A stretch of 64,000 nucleotides of DNA from Lachnospiraceae bacterium (GTDB lineage Bacteria; Bacillota; Clostridia; Lachnospirales; Lachnospiraceae), in assembly GCA_024690205.1 (NCBI GenBank), contig JAILCX010000088.1, positions 1 through 64,000 of the forward strand. Reading direction: 5' to 3'. Position numbers and translations under genes: made by a program. The notes under the pieces were generated by a model. That model was given only the letters and a program-made list of their open reading frames with translations. It was not told the origin of the DNA and did not search any database. Of this stretch, positions 1-9,918 are shown one piece after another (the stretch's first letter is position 1; each line of letters starts with the position of its first letter).

Positions 1-905
1 GTGGCATTTCCCATGATCGCCGTGTCACGCTCGCCCCTCATTCCCATCGTAATAACGTTTTCAAAAGGAGCGTTTCTCTTAAGACCATCCTCCCAGAATC
101 TCGTGATGCCTTCCCTGTTTGAAATAAAATCCCATGCATCACCGTAGATCGATTCAGGTCCACGCAGCATCCTGTATTCTTCACCTGTTCGCATGCACGG
201 TTCATGATGCGAGGTACTCATGACGATACCGAGTTTGTCTGCAAGCTCTGCACTTTTGGTTCCCGGTCCGTCAACGGAAAAGTTGCCCGTCCACATCGCA
301 GGCCACATATAATTGGCCCTTAATCTTACAAGTAGTTCAAATATCGTTGCATAACATTTGGCGTTCATTCCGCCAAAACGCTTTAACGACCAGTTTCCGA
401 AAGCAGGCCATTCATCGTTTATAAAAATACCCCTGTATCTTACCGACGGTTCACGTGATACTCCAAAGAAACTATCATCGACTGTCACCTTTTCAAGTTT
501 TGATGGCGTTGCATCGGACCAGTTGATAAATGGACTCACTCCACATTTTTCAGATACCGAAAGAAGTCCGTATATTGTTCCTCTTTTATCGGAGCCCTGT
601 ATGACGATCGTTTTGATGCCATCCTTGTTTATGATGTCTGTTTTGTATACTTCCCATTTTGCTTTGCCGTTTTCATCATAAAGGCCGTCCCTGTTAATAA
701 GACCTTCATCGGCAAGCTGCTTTATGGTCCTGCTTTCCGGGGACCCTGCCATGATGATCCCCGAAGGATCGGAATCCGGCTTACCGAAAACCTTGTTAAG
801 ATCATCCCTTACCCATCCGGCAACTATATTTATGCCTTCATGATCGTTTTCATCACAGATGATCTTTGTGTTTTTGTCTATAACAAACCTTACTGCTTCT
901 GCCAT
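1..905 (-). CDS. GH115 family glycoside hydrolase (xylan alpha-1,2-glucuronidase type), 5' part
   Basis: This is the first about 301 residues of a gene that runs off the left edge. The product begins MAEAVRFVIDKN and carries the GH115 N-terminal hallmarks: GSDKRGTIYGLLSVSEKCG near residue 110, then SVRYRGIFINDEWP, NYMWPAMWTGNF and GIVMSTSHHEP at roughly 150-250. GH115 enzymes remove (4-O-methyl)glucuronic acid from xylan and are usually about 900-1000 residues, so about two thirds lies outside the window. No signal peptide is visible, which suggests a cytoplasmic enzyme acting on imported oligosaccharides (inference). The ATG at 905 has a GGGGG ribosome-binding stretch just upstream. It is separated from the next gene by that gene's terminator. 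Family assignment is by remembered motifs and is firm; substrate is inferred. Confidence 0.88.
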   Translation of the reverse strand, partial: MAEAVRFVIDKNTKIICDENDHEGINIVAGWVRDDLNKVFGKPDSDPSGIIMAGSPESRTIKQLADEGLINRDGLYDENGKAKWEVYKTDIINKDGIKTIVIQGSDKRGTIYGLLSVSEKCGVSPFINWSDATPSKLEKVTVDDSFFGVSREPSVRYRGIFINDEWPAFGNWSLKRFGGMNAKCYATIFELLVRLRANYMWPAMWTGNFSVDGPGTKSAELADKLGIVMSTSHHEPCMRTGEEYRMLRGPESIYGDAWDFISNREGITRFWEDGLKRNAPFENVITMGMRGERDTAIMGNA

Positions 906-955
906 ATTTACCCCCTGCCATATATGTGTCTGTACTTTCGTGACACCGTCTTACG

Positions 956-984
956 AAAAAAAGGATGTGCTAAGTGCACATCCT
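956..984 (-). terminator. Rho-independent terminator of the aminotransferase gene
   Basis: An 8-bp stem (GGATGTGC at 963-970 with GCACATCC at 976-983) with a five-base loop is followed on the minus strand by a run of seven or eight U. It lies just past the stop of the aminotransferase that ends at 1012. Confidence 0.8.
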
Positions 985-1011
985 GATTTTATCATATATT
1001 TTGGTCTTTAA

Positions 1012-2178
1012 TCATTCATTCCTAAGTTTTGTAACAAACCCTGATAATTTATCCATCGCAAACTTGAGTTTTTCGATCGAGTAAGCATAAGAGATCCTGA
1101 TGAATCCTTCTCCGCTCGATCCGAATGCGGTTCCGGGAACGACTGCGATCTTTTGCTCCTGAAGAAGCTTCATGGCAAAGTCATCACTCGTCATACCGAA
1201 CTCTTTGATGCAGGGGAAAACATAGAATGCTCCGAAGGGTTCGAAACAGTCAAGTCCCATCTCTTTAAAAGCATTAAGAAGGAATCTTCTTCTCTGGTTA
1301 TAGGAATCGCGCATCATCGCAACATCCTCATCACCGTTCTTTAATGCTTCAACAGCTGCATACTGGGATGTTGTGGGAGCACACATGATGGCAAACTGAT
1401 GTATCTTTACCATCTGCGTCATTATAAGCTCCGGTCCGCAACAATAACCGAGTCTCCATCCGGTCATCGCATATGCCTTTGAAAATCCGTTTATAAGGAT
1501 CGTCCTCTCCTTCATTCCGGGAAGCGATGCTATCGACACATGCTTTCCTTTGTAGGTAAGCTCTGCATATATCTCATCGGAGATAACAAAAAGATCATGC
1601 TTTATAATAACTTCGGCAACGGCCTCAAGGTCTTCCTTTTCCATGATCGCACCTGTGGGGTTGTTGGGGAAAGGAAGAACGACTATCTTGGTCTTTTCGG
1701 TTATGGCATCCTCAAGTTCCTTGGCCGTCAGCCTGAACTCATTTTCCGCTTTAAGCGGTATGATGACAGGAACGGCATCCGCAAGGATAGCGCAGGGTTC
1801 ATAAGATACATAGCTGGGTTCGGGTATTATGACCTCATCCCCGGGATTTACCATGGCACGAAGTGCAAGGTCGATGGCTTCCGAACCACCGACGGTTATT
1901 ATGATCTCCTTTTTGGGATCATAGGTGATTCCCTGCGTTCTGTTTATGTAATTTCTTATCTCGTTTCTCAATTCGATAAGACCGGAATTTGAAGTATAGA
2001 AAGTCTTGCCTTTTTCAAGAGAGTAGATACCCTCATCTCTGATATGCCAGGGCGTGTCAAAATCGGGTTCTCCGACACCGAGCGAAACCACATCGTCCAT
2101 TTCAGCGGCGATATCAAAAAACTTCCTTATTCCGGACGGCTTTATGCCGACGATCTTTTCAGCCAAAGGATTTCTCAT
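1012..2178 (-). CDS. PLP-dependent aminotransferase, class I/II fold type I
   Basis: A 388-residue enzyme of the aspartate/aromatic aminotransferase superfamily. Visible hallmarks are SLGVGEPDFDTP near residue 33, the PLP-phosphate region GGSEAIDLALRA near 97, FPNNPTGA near 170, SDEIYAEL near 200, and the Schiff-base lysine K234 in GFSKAYAMTGWRLGY. It most resembles the short AspC/PatA-like group; the amino-acid substrate cannot be read from sequence. Its start overlaps the stop of the upstream Lrp/AsnC gene by four bases, so the two are translationally coupled, and that regulator is likely to respond to an amino acid linked to this enzyme (inference). A strong terminator follows. Confidence 0.9.
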   Translation of the reverse strand: MRNPLAEKIVGIKPSGIRKFFDIAAEMDDVVSLGVGEPDFDTPWHIRDEGIYSLEKGKTFYTSNSGLIELRNEIRNYINRTQGITYDPKKEIIITVGGSEAIDLALRAMVNPGDEVIIPEPSYVSYEPCAILADAVPVIIPLKAENEFRLTAKELEDAITEKTKIVVLPFPNNPTGAIMEKEDLEAVAEVIIKHDLFVISDEIYAELTYKGKHVSIASLPGMKERTILINGFSKAYAMTGWRLGYCCGPELIMTQMVKIHQFAIMCAPTTSQYAAVEALKNGDEDVAMMRDSYNQRRRFLLNAFKEMGLDCFEPFGAFYVFPCIKEFGMTSDDFAMKLLQEQKIAVVPGTAFGSSGEGFIRISYAYSIEKLKFAMDKLSGFVTKLRNE

Positions 2179-2657
2179 AATGACATGATCTCCCTGTTGT
2201 CCTTAGCTTTCTTATCAAGGATGGTTCCGTGATCCTTATACTTGTGGAGGATAAAGTGAGTTGCAGTACTCAATACTCCTTCAAGTGTTGAAAGCTTGTG
2301 TGAGATAAAGCTTGATACTTCCTTAAGGGATTTTCCTTCGAGGGTAACAAGCAGGTCATATCCTCCTGAAATAAGATATACGCTCGTAACCTCAGGATAT
2401 TTGTATATTCTCTCTGCAAGGTTATCAAAACCCTGACCTCTTGTGGGTGTGATCCTAACTTCAATAAGGGCCGTTACCTGTTCTATGGAAGTCTTTTCCC
2501 AGTCGATCATCGTAAGATAACCGCAGATAACACCTTCTTCTTCCATCGCTTTTATCTCGTTAGCAACCGCAAGCTCATCAAGCCCCAGTCTTACGGCGAG
2601 GTCCTTTATCTCTATTCTGCTGTTTTTTTCAATCACGGATAATATCTGTTCTCTCAT
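2175..2657 (-). CDS. Lrp/AsnC family transcriptional regulator
   Basis: A product of about 160 residues with an N-terminal winged helix (MREQILSVIEKNSRIEIKDL, then LGLDELAVANEIKAMEEEGV) and a C-terminal RAM/AsnC ligand-binding domain (VTSVYLISGGYDLLVTLEG near residues 90-110). The open frame extends further upstream, but the ATG at 2657 is preferred: it has AGGAAGG a few bases upstream and matches the family's usual start, while the longer form would run deep into the neighbouring gene. Even so it overlaps the end of the AIR-synthase-like gene by 29 bases. It is coupled to the aminotransferase downstream. Lrp/AsnC proteins are amino-acid-responsive octameric regulators; the effector here is unknown. 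Confidence 0.87.
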   Translation of the reverse strand: MREQILSVIEKNSRIEIKDLAVRLGLDELAVANEIKAMEEEGVICGYLTMIDWEKTSIEQVTALIEVRITPTRGQGFDNLAERIYKYPEVTSVYLISGGYDLLVTLEGKSLKEVSSFISHKLSTLEGVLSTATHFILHKYKDHGTILDKKAKDNREIMSL

Positions 2658-3207
2658 AATAAACCTTCCTTCCGAGGATCCTTTTAAGTTCATCCTTTCG
2701 GACATGAGGCAGAAAGCCTCTTTCATCCTCATTTATAATAACCTTGTCATTGGTAGATGTCGTATTTCCGATCAAAAAAGCCGGGATGTTTCTCGTTTCA
2801 AGTTCTTCAATAAGCTTTTTTGAATCTTCACAGGCGATCACGAATGATCCGCCCGAGTATAAAAGATAGGGATCTGCTCCGGTATGCTCGCAGACTTCAA
2901 CCGTCTCCTGCTTTATCGGGATATCCTTTATCCTTATATCCATACCGCATTTTAATGAGCGTGCCATTTGGAAAAGCGCTTCAAACACACCGAATTCCGT
3001 ATACGAAGCGTAATACCCGATCCTTAATGATGAGAGTTCCTTTATGACGGATTCGTCATTTTTTTCGATCTCATCTATTCCTTCATCAAATGACTTTGCT
3101 TCCTCAACAAGCCATGCCGGATATCTTTTTTTCAGGTCCTCTTCATATTCCCTTGAAAGGATCGCTGTTCCCTTTATCCCTATGTACCGGGTTACAAGAA
3201 TATCCAT
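2629..3207 (-). CDS. AIR synthase-related protein, C-terminal domain only
   Basis: About 192 residues starting MDILVTRYIGIKGTAIL. The sequence matches the C-terminal half of AIR synthase/HypE-like proteins: VTRYIGIKGTA, then IKQETVEVCEHTGADPY and LLYSGGSFVIACED, ending NDKVIINEDERGFL. The N-terminal ATP-binding half of that family (the glycine-rich strand with the aspartates) is absent. The gene upstream is unrelated (VanW), so this is not a simple frameshift. The open frame begins at 3252 with GTG, but that start has no ribosome-binding site and lies inside the VanW gene; ATG 3207 is chosen, seven bases after the VanW stop. Function unknown: possibly a stand-alone ligand-binding or regulatory domain. 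Confidence 0.7.
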   Translation of the reverse strand: MDILVTRYIGIKGTAILSREYEEDLKKRYPAWLVEEAKSFDEGIDEIEKNDESVIKELSSLRIGYYASYTEFGVFEALFQMARSLKCGMDIRIKDIPIKQETVEVCEHTGADPYLLYSGGSFVIACEDSKKLIEELETRNIPAFLIGNTTSTNDKVIINEDERGFLPHVRKDELKRILGRKVYYERTDIIRD

Positions 3208-3214
3208 CTTAAGA

Positions 3215-4759
3215 TCAGTCCACGGGCTCGTCAACCGGTTGTTCCGGAGCACTGTTCATGGCCGCAAGTGCAGCTTCATACTGTGAAAGCAATTGGGCAT
3301 CCGCCGATATGCCTGCATCAGCAGCACTCTTTAATGAAGAGGCTGTTGCTTTTACATTGTCTGTATCACCGGATGCCATCGCCGCGGATAAAGCCGCCGC
3401 CGCGGCAGGATCTTCCGTAGCCGTTCCGACGGTAATATATTTGGGTGCGGCGTTATAAACACTGGTATTAACAAGTTCCCTTGTAGTCTCACCGTTTTCG
3501 GTAACCACCTTCCAAAGGTTGGCTTTGATACCGACATGCGCGGACTGGGTACTAATATATCCTATCGGATGTGAAGGATCTTCTATATAGACATCGGGTC
3601 CCGGCTGGGTACGCGATGTAACTTCGCTTTCGTATTCAAGTACTCTGTCTGCGGGCCTTGTCTCATGACCGAAGATTGAAATATAAAGCTGTTTGTCTTC
3701 TGTTGTATATGCATCTATGTAGATGGGTGCATCGGTATTATTAACGAATCTGAAATCCGTTCCCGCACTTTCTGCGATCGTGGCATCTCTTGCAGGATCC
3801 ACATAGGTAACGATCATTCCGTGATTTCTTCTTTCGGTGATCTCAAGCTCCGAAAGCAAAACCGCATTGTACAATGTTGATGAAACCTGGCAGATACCGC
3901 CTCCGACACTGTCTACGACCTGTCCCGATGAATATGCCGCCGCAAGCTGGTATCCGTTATCGTAGCTGAACGGCATTACATGGTTATAAAACGAATATTC
4001 TTCACCGGGATATATGATGCTTCCGTTTATCAGGGAAGCTCCGTTTCTAACGTTATTGCTTCTTGACGATGATGATGTCTTAAAGCTTGTATGATAGGTT
4101 CCGAGGCAATCCTTTACTAAAGCAAGATCCTCATAGGTTCCGTTTGGGGTATCCATGGTGATGACAAGCTGGTACGTAGTGTTTTGTCCGCTCCACTGTG
4201 TAAGGAAGAAATCTTCAAGTCCCTTTGCGGAAGCATCCACATCAACCACCATTCCCATCTGTCCTTCGGTGATATCGAACGTTCCGTCTTCAAGTGAGAT
4301 TGTTCCGTCTTGTGCGGCAACATTATATGTGGCGCACTGCTCAGAAAGGATCCTTCTTACCATCTCATCATCAATGCTGAACTTGATATCAAGGATCCGT
4401 CCCGCATAGTTTAAGTCCTTTTTGGTCTTGTATCGCTTTACGATATTTCCGGTACGTCCGATGCTCATGGCCTCGTCTATTATCTCAGGATTGGCCCATT
4501 TAAAGCCAAGTTCTGCGGGAGTAATGGTAACTTCGTTATCATTTACCGTATACAGAGTGATCGATCTTGTGGAAAGCTCCTGCAGGTAAACATTTATTGC
4601 TTCGTTTGCCTCCTGCTCATTTTTTCCGCCAAGAGGAATGTTCTCTGCATAAACTCCGTCAAGAATAAGGTCCTCGGAATGCGAAAAAACAGGCATAATG
4701 CCCATAAACAGCATGCCTGCAGTGATAGATAGAATTGTCTTAATAAGACGTTTTTTCAT
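3215..4759 (-). CDS. VanW family protein with N-terminal peptidoglycan-binding-like domain
   Basis: About 514 residues, predicted secreted or membrane-anchored. It begins MKKRLIKTILSITAGMLF, a signal peptide, followed by a PG_binding_4-like region (about residues 35-200) and the VanW domain, recognised by SFYNHVMPFSYDNGY, GGGICQVSSTLYNA and RRNHGMIVTYVDP. The C-terminus is alanine- and serine-rich and low in complexity. The frame extends to 4801 (TTG), but that start has no ribosome-binding site and overlaps the small upstream gene, so ATG 4759 is used; it too lacks a clear Shine-Dalgarno and may rely on coupling. VanW proteins occur with vancomycin clusters and widely in Clostridia; the biochemical role is unknown. 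Confidence 0.83.
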   Translation of the reverse strand: MKKRLIKTILSITAGMLFMGIMPVFSHSEDLILDGVYAENIPLGGKNEQEANEAINVYLQELSTRSITLYTVNDNEVTITPAELGFKWANPEIIDEAMSIGRTGNIVKRYKTKKDLNYAGRILDIKFSIDDEMVRRILSEQCATYNVAAQDGTISLEDGTFDITEGQMGMVVDVDASAKGLEDFFLTQWSGQNTTYQLVITMDTPNGTYEDLALVKDCLGTYHTSFKTSSSSRSNNVRNGASLINGSIIYPGEEYSFYNHVMPFSYDNGYQLAAAYSSGQVVDSVGGGICQVSSTLYNAVLLSELEITERRNHGMIVTYVDPARDATIAESAGTDFRFVNNTDAPIYIDAYTTEDKQLYISIFGHETRPADRVLEYESEVTSRTQPGPDVYIEDPSHPIGYISTQSAHVGIKANLWKVVTENGETTRELVNTSVYNAAPKYITVGTATEDPAAAAALSAAMASGDTDNVKATASSLKSAADAGISADAQLLSQYEAALAAMNSAPEQPVDEPVD

Positions 4760-4784
4760 AAGTGTGATAAAATAATTCTGTATT

Positions 4785-4889
4785 TTACAAAGAAGAAACA
4801 AGGAGAGGAATGATCATAGCAAGTACCAATATTGCAACTATGACTATAGAAACCACTCTTTTTGTCTTTTTATTGTGAAAATTTAACAT
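4785..4889 (-). CDS. Small single-span membrane protein (34 residues)
   Basis: A complete short gene: ATG at 4889, stop at 4785, 34 residues. It starts MLNFHNKKTKRVV, a basic cytoplasmic end, followed by one hydrophobic helix (SIVIVAILVLAMIIPLL) and a four-residue tail. An AAGG lies 11 bases upstream of the ATG, and a -10-like TAGAAT occurs on this strand at 4912-4917. It lies directly ahead of the VanW gene and overlaps the weakest part of the longer VanW frame, which supports the shorter VanW start. I do not recognise a named family; very short basic-plus-one-helix proteins recur in Clostridia. Function unknown. Confidence 0.55.
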   Translation of the reverse strand: MLNFHNKKTKRVVSIVIVAILVLAMIIPLLVSSL

Positions 4890-4933
4890 ATTTTCCAACC
4901 TTTTTTTGGTTATTCTACTGAAAGGAATTATAT

Positions 4934-5548
4934 ATGAAATACCCTATATTTGCAAGTGTTGTTGCGTTCAGTTTGTGGCTGATGTTCGCAATACACAGAA
5001 AGAGGGAAAAGGAAGCGGAGGAGTATCAGGCCTTTTGGGATGAGGAGGCAAAAGCCAACGCAACCCGCAGAAAACCGCTCGATGATCTTAACTATATAAC
5101 GATCCCTTTTGATAAGCTTCCCGTTGATGTATTAAGCGACAGGGAAGAGATCGCATCATGTCTTGAGATGCTTCATACCCTTTCGGAAGCTCCCATAGTC
5201 AATTTCACGGGGCTAACAAATACCGAACTTAAGCTTCGCTACGGTGCTCCGAACATAGATACCCTTTCCAACTATGACCAGTCCTACACTCTTTTGGTCA
5301 GGACTTTAGATAAATGGGCCCATCTTCTGTATAAGGAAGGAAAGGTAAAGGAAGCAAAGACGATCCTTGAGTTTTCTGTGGAAACGGGATCTGATGTAAG
5401 CTCTACCTATGACCTTTTAGCAGACATCTATCTTTCGGATCATGAAAATGAAAAAATAAAAGAGCTCATTCCCAAAGCGGAAGGATTGAACTCTCTTATG
5501 AAAAAATCGATAATCAAAAATCTCGAAGACCACCTCGAAAAAGCTTAG
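4934..5548 (+). CDS. Membrane-anchored protein of unknown function with helical repeat C-terminus
   Basis: 204 residues. The N-terminus (IFASVVAFSLWLMFAI) is one membrane-spanning helix, followed by a highly charged stretch (residues 22-45) that should be cytoplasmic. The C-terminal part (about 120-200) is alpha-helical and resembles tetratricopeptide repeats (KWAHLLYKEGKVKEAKTILE, then STYDLLADIYLSD). It has AAGGA upstream of the ATG and is divergent from the small membrane gene; -10-like TATTCT (+) and TAGAAT (-) overlap at 4911-4917, so the two may share one promoter region. It converges on nth with only ten bases between stops. No function can be assigned; the layout suggests a scaffold (inference). 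Confidence 0.75.
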   Translation: MKYPIFASVVAFSLWLMFAIHRKREKEAEEYQAFWDEEAKANATRRKPLDDLNYITIPFDKLPVDVLSDREEIASCLEMLHTLSEAPIVNFTGLTNTELKLRYGAPNIDTLSNYDQSYTLLVRTLDKWAHLLYKEGKVKEAKTILEFSVETGSDVSSTYDLLADIYLSDHENEKIKELIPKAEGLNSLMKKSIIKNLEDHLEKA

Positions 5549-5560
5549 GCCTTTAAGCTT
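5541..5560. terminator. Bidirectional terminator-like hairpin between convergent genes
   Basis: A perfect 7-bp inverted repeat, AAGCTTA (5541-5547) and TAAGCTT (5554-5560), covers both stop codons of the convergent genes. On the minus strand the stem runs into UUU and on the plus strand a T-rich stretch follows a few bases later, so it may serve both genes. The stem is AT-rich, hence moderate confidence. Confidence 0.45.
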
Positions 5561-6200
5561 ACTTCTTTTTCCCGGCCGAAGGACAGACGTCTTTTAAAAA
5601 GCAGTTGTCACAATCAGGTCTTTGCGCTTTACATATCGTTCTTCCGAGCGTGATGATATCTATATTCCACAAGATCCAGTGATCCTTAGGGAGTTTCTTC
5701 ATAAGATCAAACTCTATGGTTACGGGATCTTCTTTTTTTGTTATTCCGAGTTTTCTTGATATCCTCATGACATGAGTATCAACAACTATGCTCGGCTCAT
5801 GATAGATGTTCCCTCTAATGACATTTGCGGTCTTTCTGCCGACACCCGGTAATGCGGTAAGCTCATCAATATCAGATGGCACCGATCCTCCATGATCACG
5901 GATAAGCGCTTCGGCACAGGCTTTAAGGTTCTTTGCCTTATTATGATAAAAGCCGGTTGATCTTATATCCTGCTCAAGCTCTTTTATGTCCGCATCCGCA
6001 AAAGCCTTAAGTGAATCATATTTGACAAAAAGATCCTTTGTTACGATGTTCACTCTCTCATCGGTACACTGGGCACTTAATATCGTTGCAAAAAGGAGCT
6101 GATAAGGCTCCTTATAATGCAAAAAACATCTGTATTCACTTCCGTACTCCCTGTCAAGGAGTTCAAGTATTTTGTTTATTCTGGTCTTCAGGTTTTCCAA
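5559..6200 (-). CDS. nth: Endonuclease III (base-excision repair glycosylase/AP lyase)
   Basis: 213 residues, the normal length. It has the helix-hairpin-helix motif [12 protein letters not shown] (near residue 113), the catalytic lysine in the same motif, the catalytic aspartate region [14 protein letters not shown], and a C-terminal iron-sulfur cluster motif C-x6-C-x2-C-x5-C ([17 protein letters not shown]). It removes oxidised pyrimidines and cleaves the resulting abasic site. The start overlaps the end of dnaJ by 13 bases, so it is probably the last gene of the heat-shock operon and may be co-induced with it. Confidence 0.96.
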   Translation of the reverse strand: MENLKTRINKILELLDREYGSEYRCFLHYKEPYQLLFATILSAQCTDERVNIVTKDLFVKYDSLKAFADADIKELEQDIRSTGFYHNKAKNLKACAEALIRDHGGSVPSDIDELTALPGVGRKTANVIRGNIYHEPSIVVDTHVMRISRKLGITKKEDPVTIEFDLMKKLPKDHWILWNIDIITLGRTICKAQRPDCDNCFLKDVCPSAGKKK

Positions 6201-7354
6201 AACTTTTTCTTCTTATCCTTTGAATCCGCAGTTCCGTTCTCAACATGTTCAGCCGCATGCAGACTGTCGCCCGTCAGCTCATCAAACCTGCGGAGCAGTT
6301 CCTTTGCTTCCTGCGAAAGCTTTTCCGGAGTCTGAACGACCAGATTGACATAGTGATCTCCACGGACATCCTTGTTACGGAGTGTGGGAACACCTTTTCC
6401 TTTAAGTCTTACTCTGGTATCCGTCTGGGTTCCTGCCTTGACCTCATATATTACTTTTCCGTCAACGGTATCAACGACTATTTCTCCGCCAAGAGCAGCG
6501 ATAGCATATGAAACCGGAACGGTAGAGTAGATATTGTAATCCTCTCTTTGGAAGATAGGATGTCTTGAAACAATAACCTCGACAAGAAGATCTCCTCTTG
6601 GTCCGCCGTTTACACCGGGTTCACCCTTTTCACGGATACGAACGCTTTGTCCGTTATCGATACCTGCGGGGATCGATACCTGGATCTTCTTTCTGCTTGC
6701 GATATATCCGTTACCGCCACAGTCGGGACACTTTTCTTTTACGATCTTGCCGGTGCCCTGACAGTCGGGACAGGTCTGTACGTTTCTTACGGTTCCGAAG
6801 AAAGACTGTGATGTGAATACTACCTGGCCTTTGCCTCCACACTTGGGACATGTCTCAGGTGTGGTTCCGGATTTGGCTCCGGTTCCGTGACACTTCGAGC
6901 ATTCGTCCTTGAGTGTAAGTTCTATCTCCTTGTCGACACCGAACACGGCCTCTTCAAAGGTGATCCTTACGCTCGTTCTTATATTGGCACCCTTCATCGG
7001 ACCGTTGCTTGCCCTGCGGCTTCTTCCGCCGCCGAAGAAATCACCGAATATATCACCGAAAATATCACTGAAGTCAGCCGAACTGAAATCGAATCCTCCG
7101 AATCCGGCACCTCCGCCACCGCCTTCGAAAGCCGCATGTCCGAACTGGTCATACTGCTTTCTCTTTTCGGGGTCGCTTAGAATGGCATACGCTTCCGAAG
7201 CCTCTTTAAATTTCTTTTCGGCCTCCTTATCGCCGGGATTCATATCCGGATGATATTTTTTGGCCAAAGCTCTGTATGCTTTTTTTAATTCCGCATCGTC
7301 TGCGCTTTTTGAAACGCCTAAGACTTCGTAGTAGTCGCGTTTAGTTTCAGCCAT
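6188..7354 (-). CDS. dnaJ: Chaperone DnaJ (Hsp40)
   Basis: 388 residues with the full type I layout: J-domain (residues 5-70) with the HPD motif in [11 protein letters not shown], a Gly/Phe-rich linker (about 75-110), four CxxCxGxG zinc-binding repeats ([32 protein letters not shown]) and the two C-terminal beta domains. It stimulates DnaK ATPase and delivers substrates. It lies seven bases downstream of dnaK in the hrcA-grpE-dnaK-dnaJ operon under CIRCE/HrcA control. The ATG at 7354 gives the canonical [14 protein letters not shown] start. Confidence 0.98.
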   Translation of the reverse strand: MAETKRDYYEVLGVSKSADDAELKKAYRALAKKYHPDMNPGDKEAEKKFKEASEAYAILSDPEKRKQYDQFGHAAFEGGGGGAGFGGFDFSSADFSDIFGDIFGDFFGGGRSRRASNGPMKGANIRTSVRITFEEAVFGVDKEIELTLKDECSKCHGTGAKSGTTPETCPKCGGKGQVVFTSQSFFGTVRNVQTCPDCQGTGKIVKEKCPDCGGNGYIASRKKIQVSIPAGIDNGQSVRIREKGEPGVNGGPRGDLLVEVIVSRHPIFQREDYNIYSTVPVSYAIAALGGEIVVDTVDGKVIYEVKAGTQTDTRVRLKGKGVPTLRNKDVRGDHYVNLVVQTPEKLSQEAKELLRRFDELTGDSLHAAEHVENGTADSKDKKKKFWKT

Positions 7355-7361
7355 GGTTTAT

Positions 7362-9251
<1,890 letters not shown>

Positions 9252-9278
9252 TTATTTGTCCTCCGTTCTTTCGTTTTA

Positions 9279-9905
9279 TCACTGAACCACCGCAACCATT
9301 GAATGTCTTACGACCTGATCGCGATATGTATAGCCTTTTTGTAACTCCTGTGCCACGATACCCGATTCATATTCATCGGATTCAACCTGCATGACCGCGT
9401 TGTGAAGTTCCGGATTGAATTCCTTTCCGACTGCCTCAATGGGTTTTACTTCCATCTTTTCAAGCTCTGTCATCAGCTGCTTGTATATCTTATCCATTCC
9501 TTCGGCGAAAGGTTTTCCTTTTTCATCTTCAGGAACGGTAGCCAGTCCTCTTTCAAAGTTATCGACGATAGGAAGTATCTTTTCTATAACTGATCTTGCT
9601 CCCGTTTCGAACATCTGGGTCTTTTCTTTTTCGGTCCTGTTACGGAAGTTTTCAAATTCCGCAAGCTGTCTTTTGACCTTGTCTTCAAGCTCGTCGACCT
9701 TTTCCTTTAAAGCATCCTGCTTTTTGTCGGATTTGTTTTTCTTTTTTTCGGATTTTTTATCTTCGTGAGAAGCTTCTTCATCCGGCTTGGTCTCTTCTTT
9801 TTCCGCGGATGTTTCGTTTTCCGTGGCAGTTTCCTCTGCCTTGGATTCCTCTTTTACATCCTCTTCCTTAAGCTCTTTTTCAAGCTTAGATTCCTGTTCT
9901 TCCAT
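9279..9905 (-). CDS. grpE: Nucleotide exchange factor GrpE
   Basis: 208 residues. The first about 70 residues are a Glu/Lys-rich low-complexity region, followed by the long coiled coil (about 70-120) and the beta domain with FAEGMDKIYKQL, GKEFNPELHNAVMQV and LQKGYTYRDQVVRHSMV. It releases ADP from DnaK. It lies 13 bases downstream of hrcA and 27 bases upstream of dnaK. The very acidic N-terminal extension is longer than in Bacillus but common in Clostridia. Confidence 0.96.
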   Translation of the reverse strand: MEEQESKLEKELKEEDVKEESKAEETATENETSAEKEETKPDEEASHEDKKSEKKKNKSDKKQDALKEKVDELEDKVKRQLAEFENFRNRTEKEKTQMFETGARSVIEKILPIVDNFERGLATVPEDEKGKPFAEGMDKIYKQLMTELEKMEVKPIEAVGKEFNPELHNAVMQVESDEYESGIVAQELQKGYTYRDQVVRHSMVAVVQ

Positions 9906-9918
9906 TTATATTCCTCCA

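Noticed and set aside
1540..1992. 150-residue plus-strand frame opposite the first aminotransferase
   Set aside because: No similarity recognised, no ribosome-binding site, and the minus-strand enzyme is intact across it.
2658..2732. Upstream extension of the Lrp/AsnC gene
   Set aside because: The extra 25 residues do not match the family, overlap the preceding gene and lack a ribosome-binding site; the ATG at 2657 has AGGAAGG.
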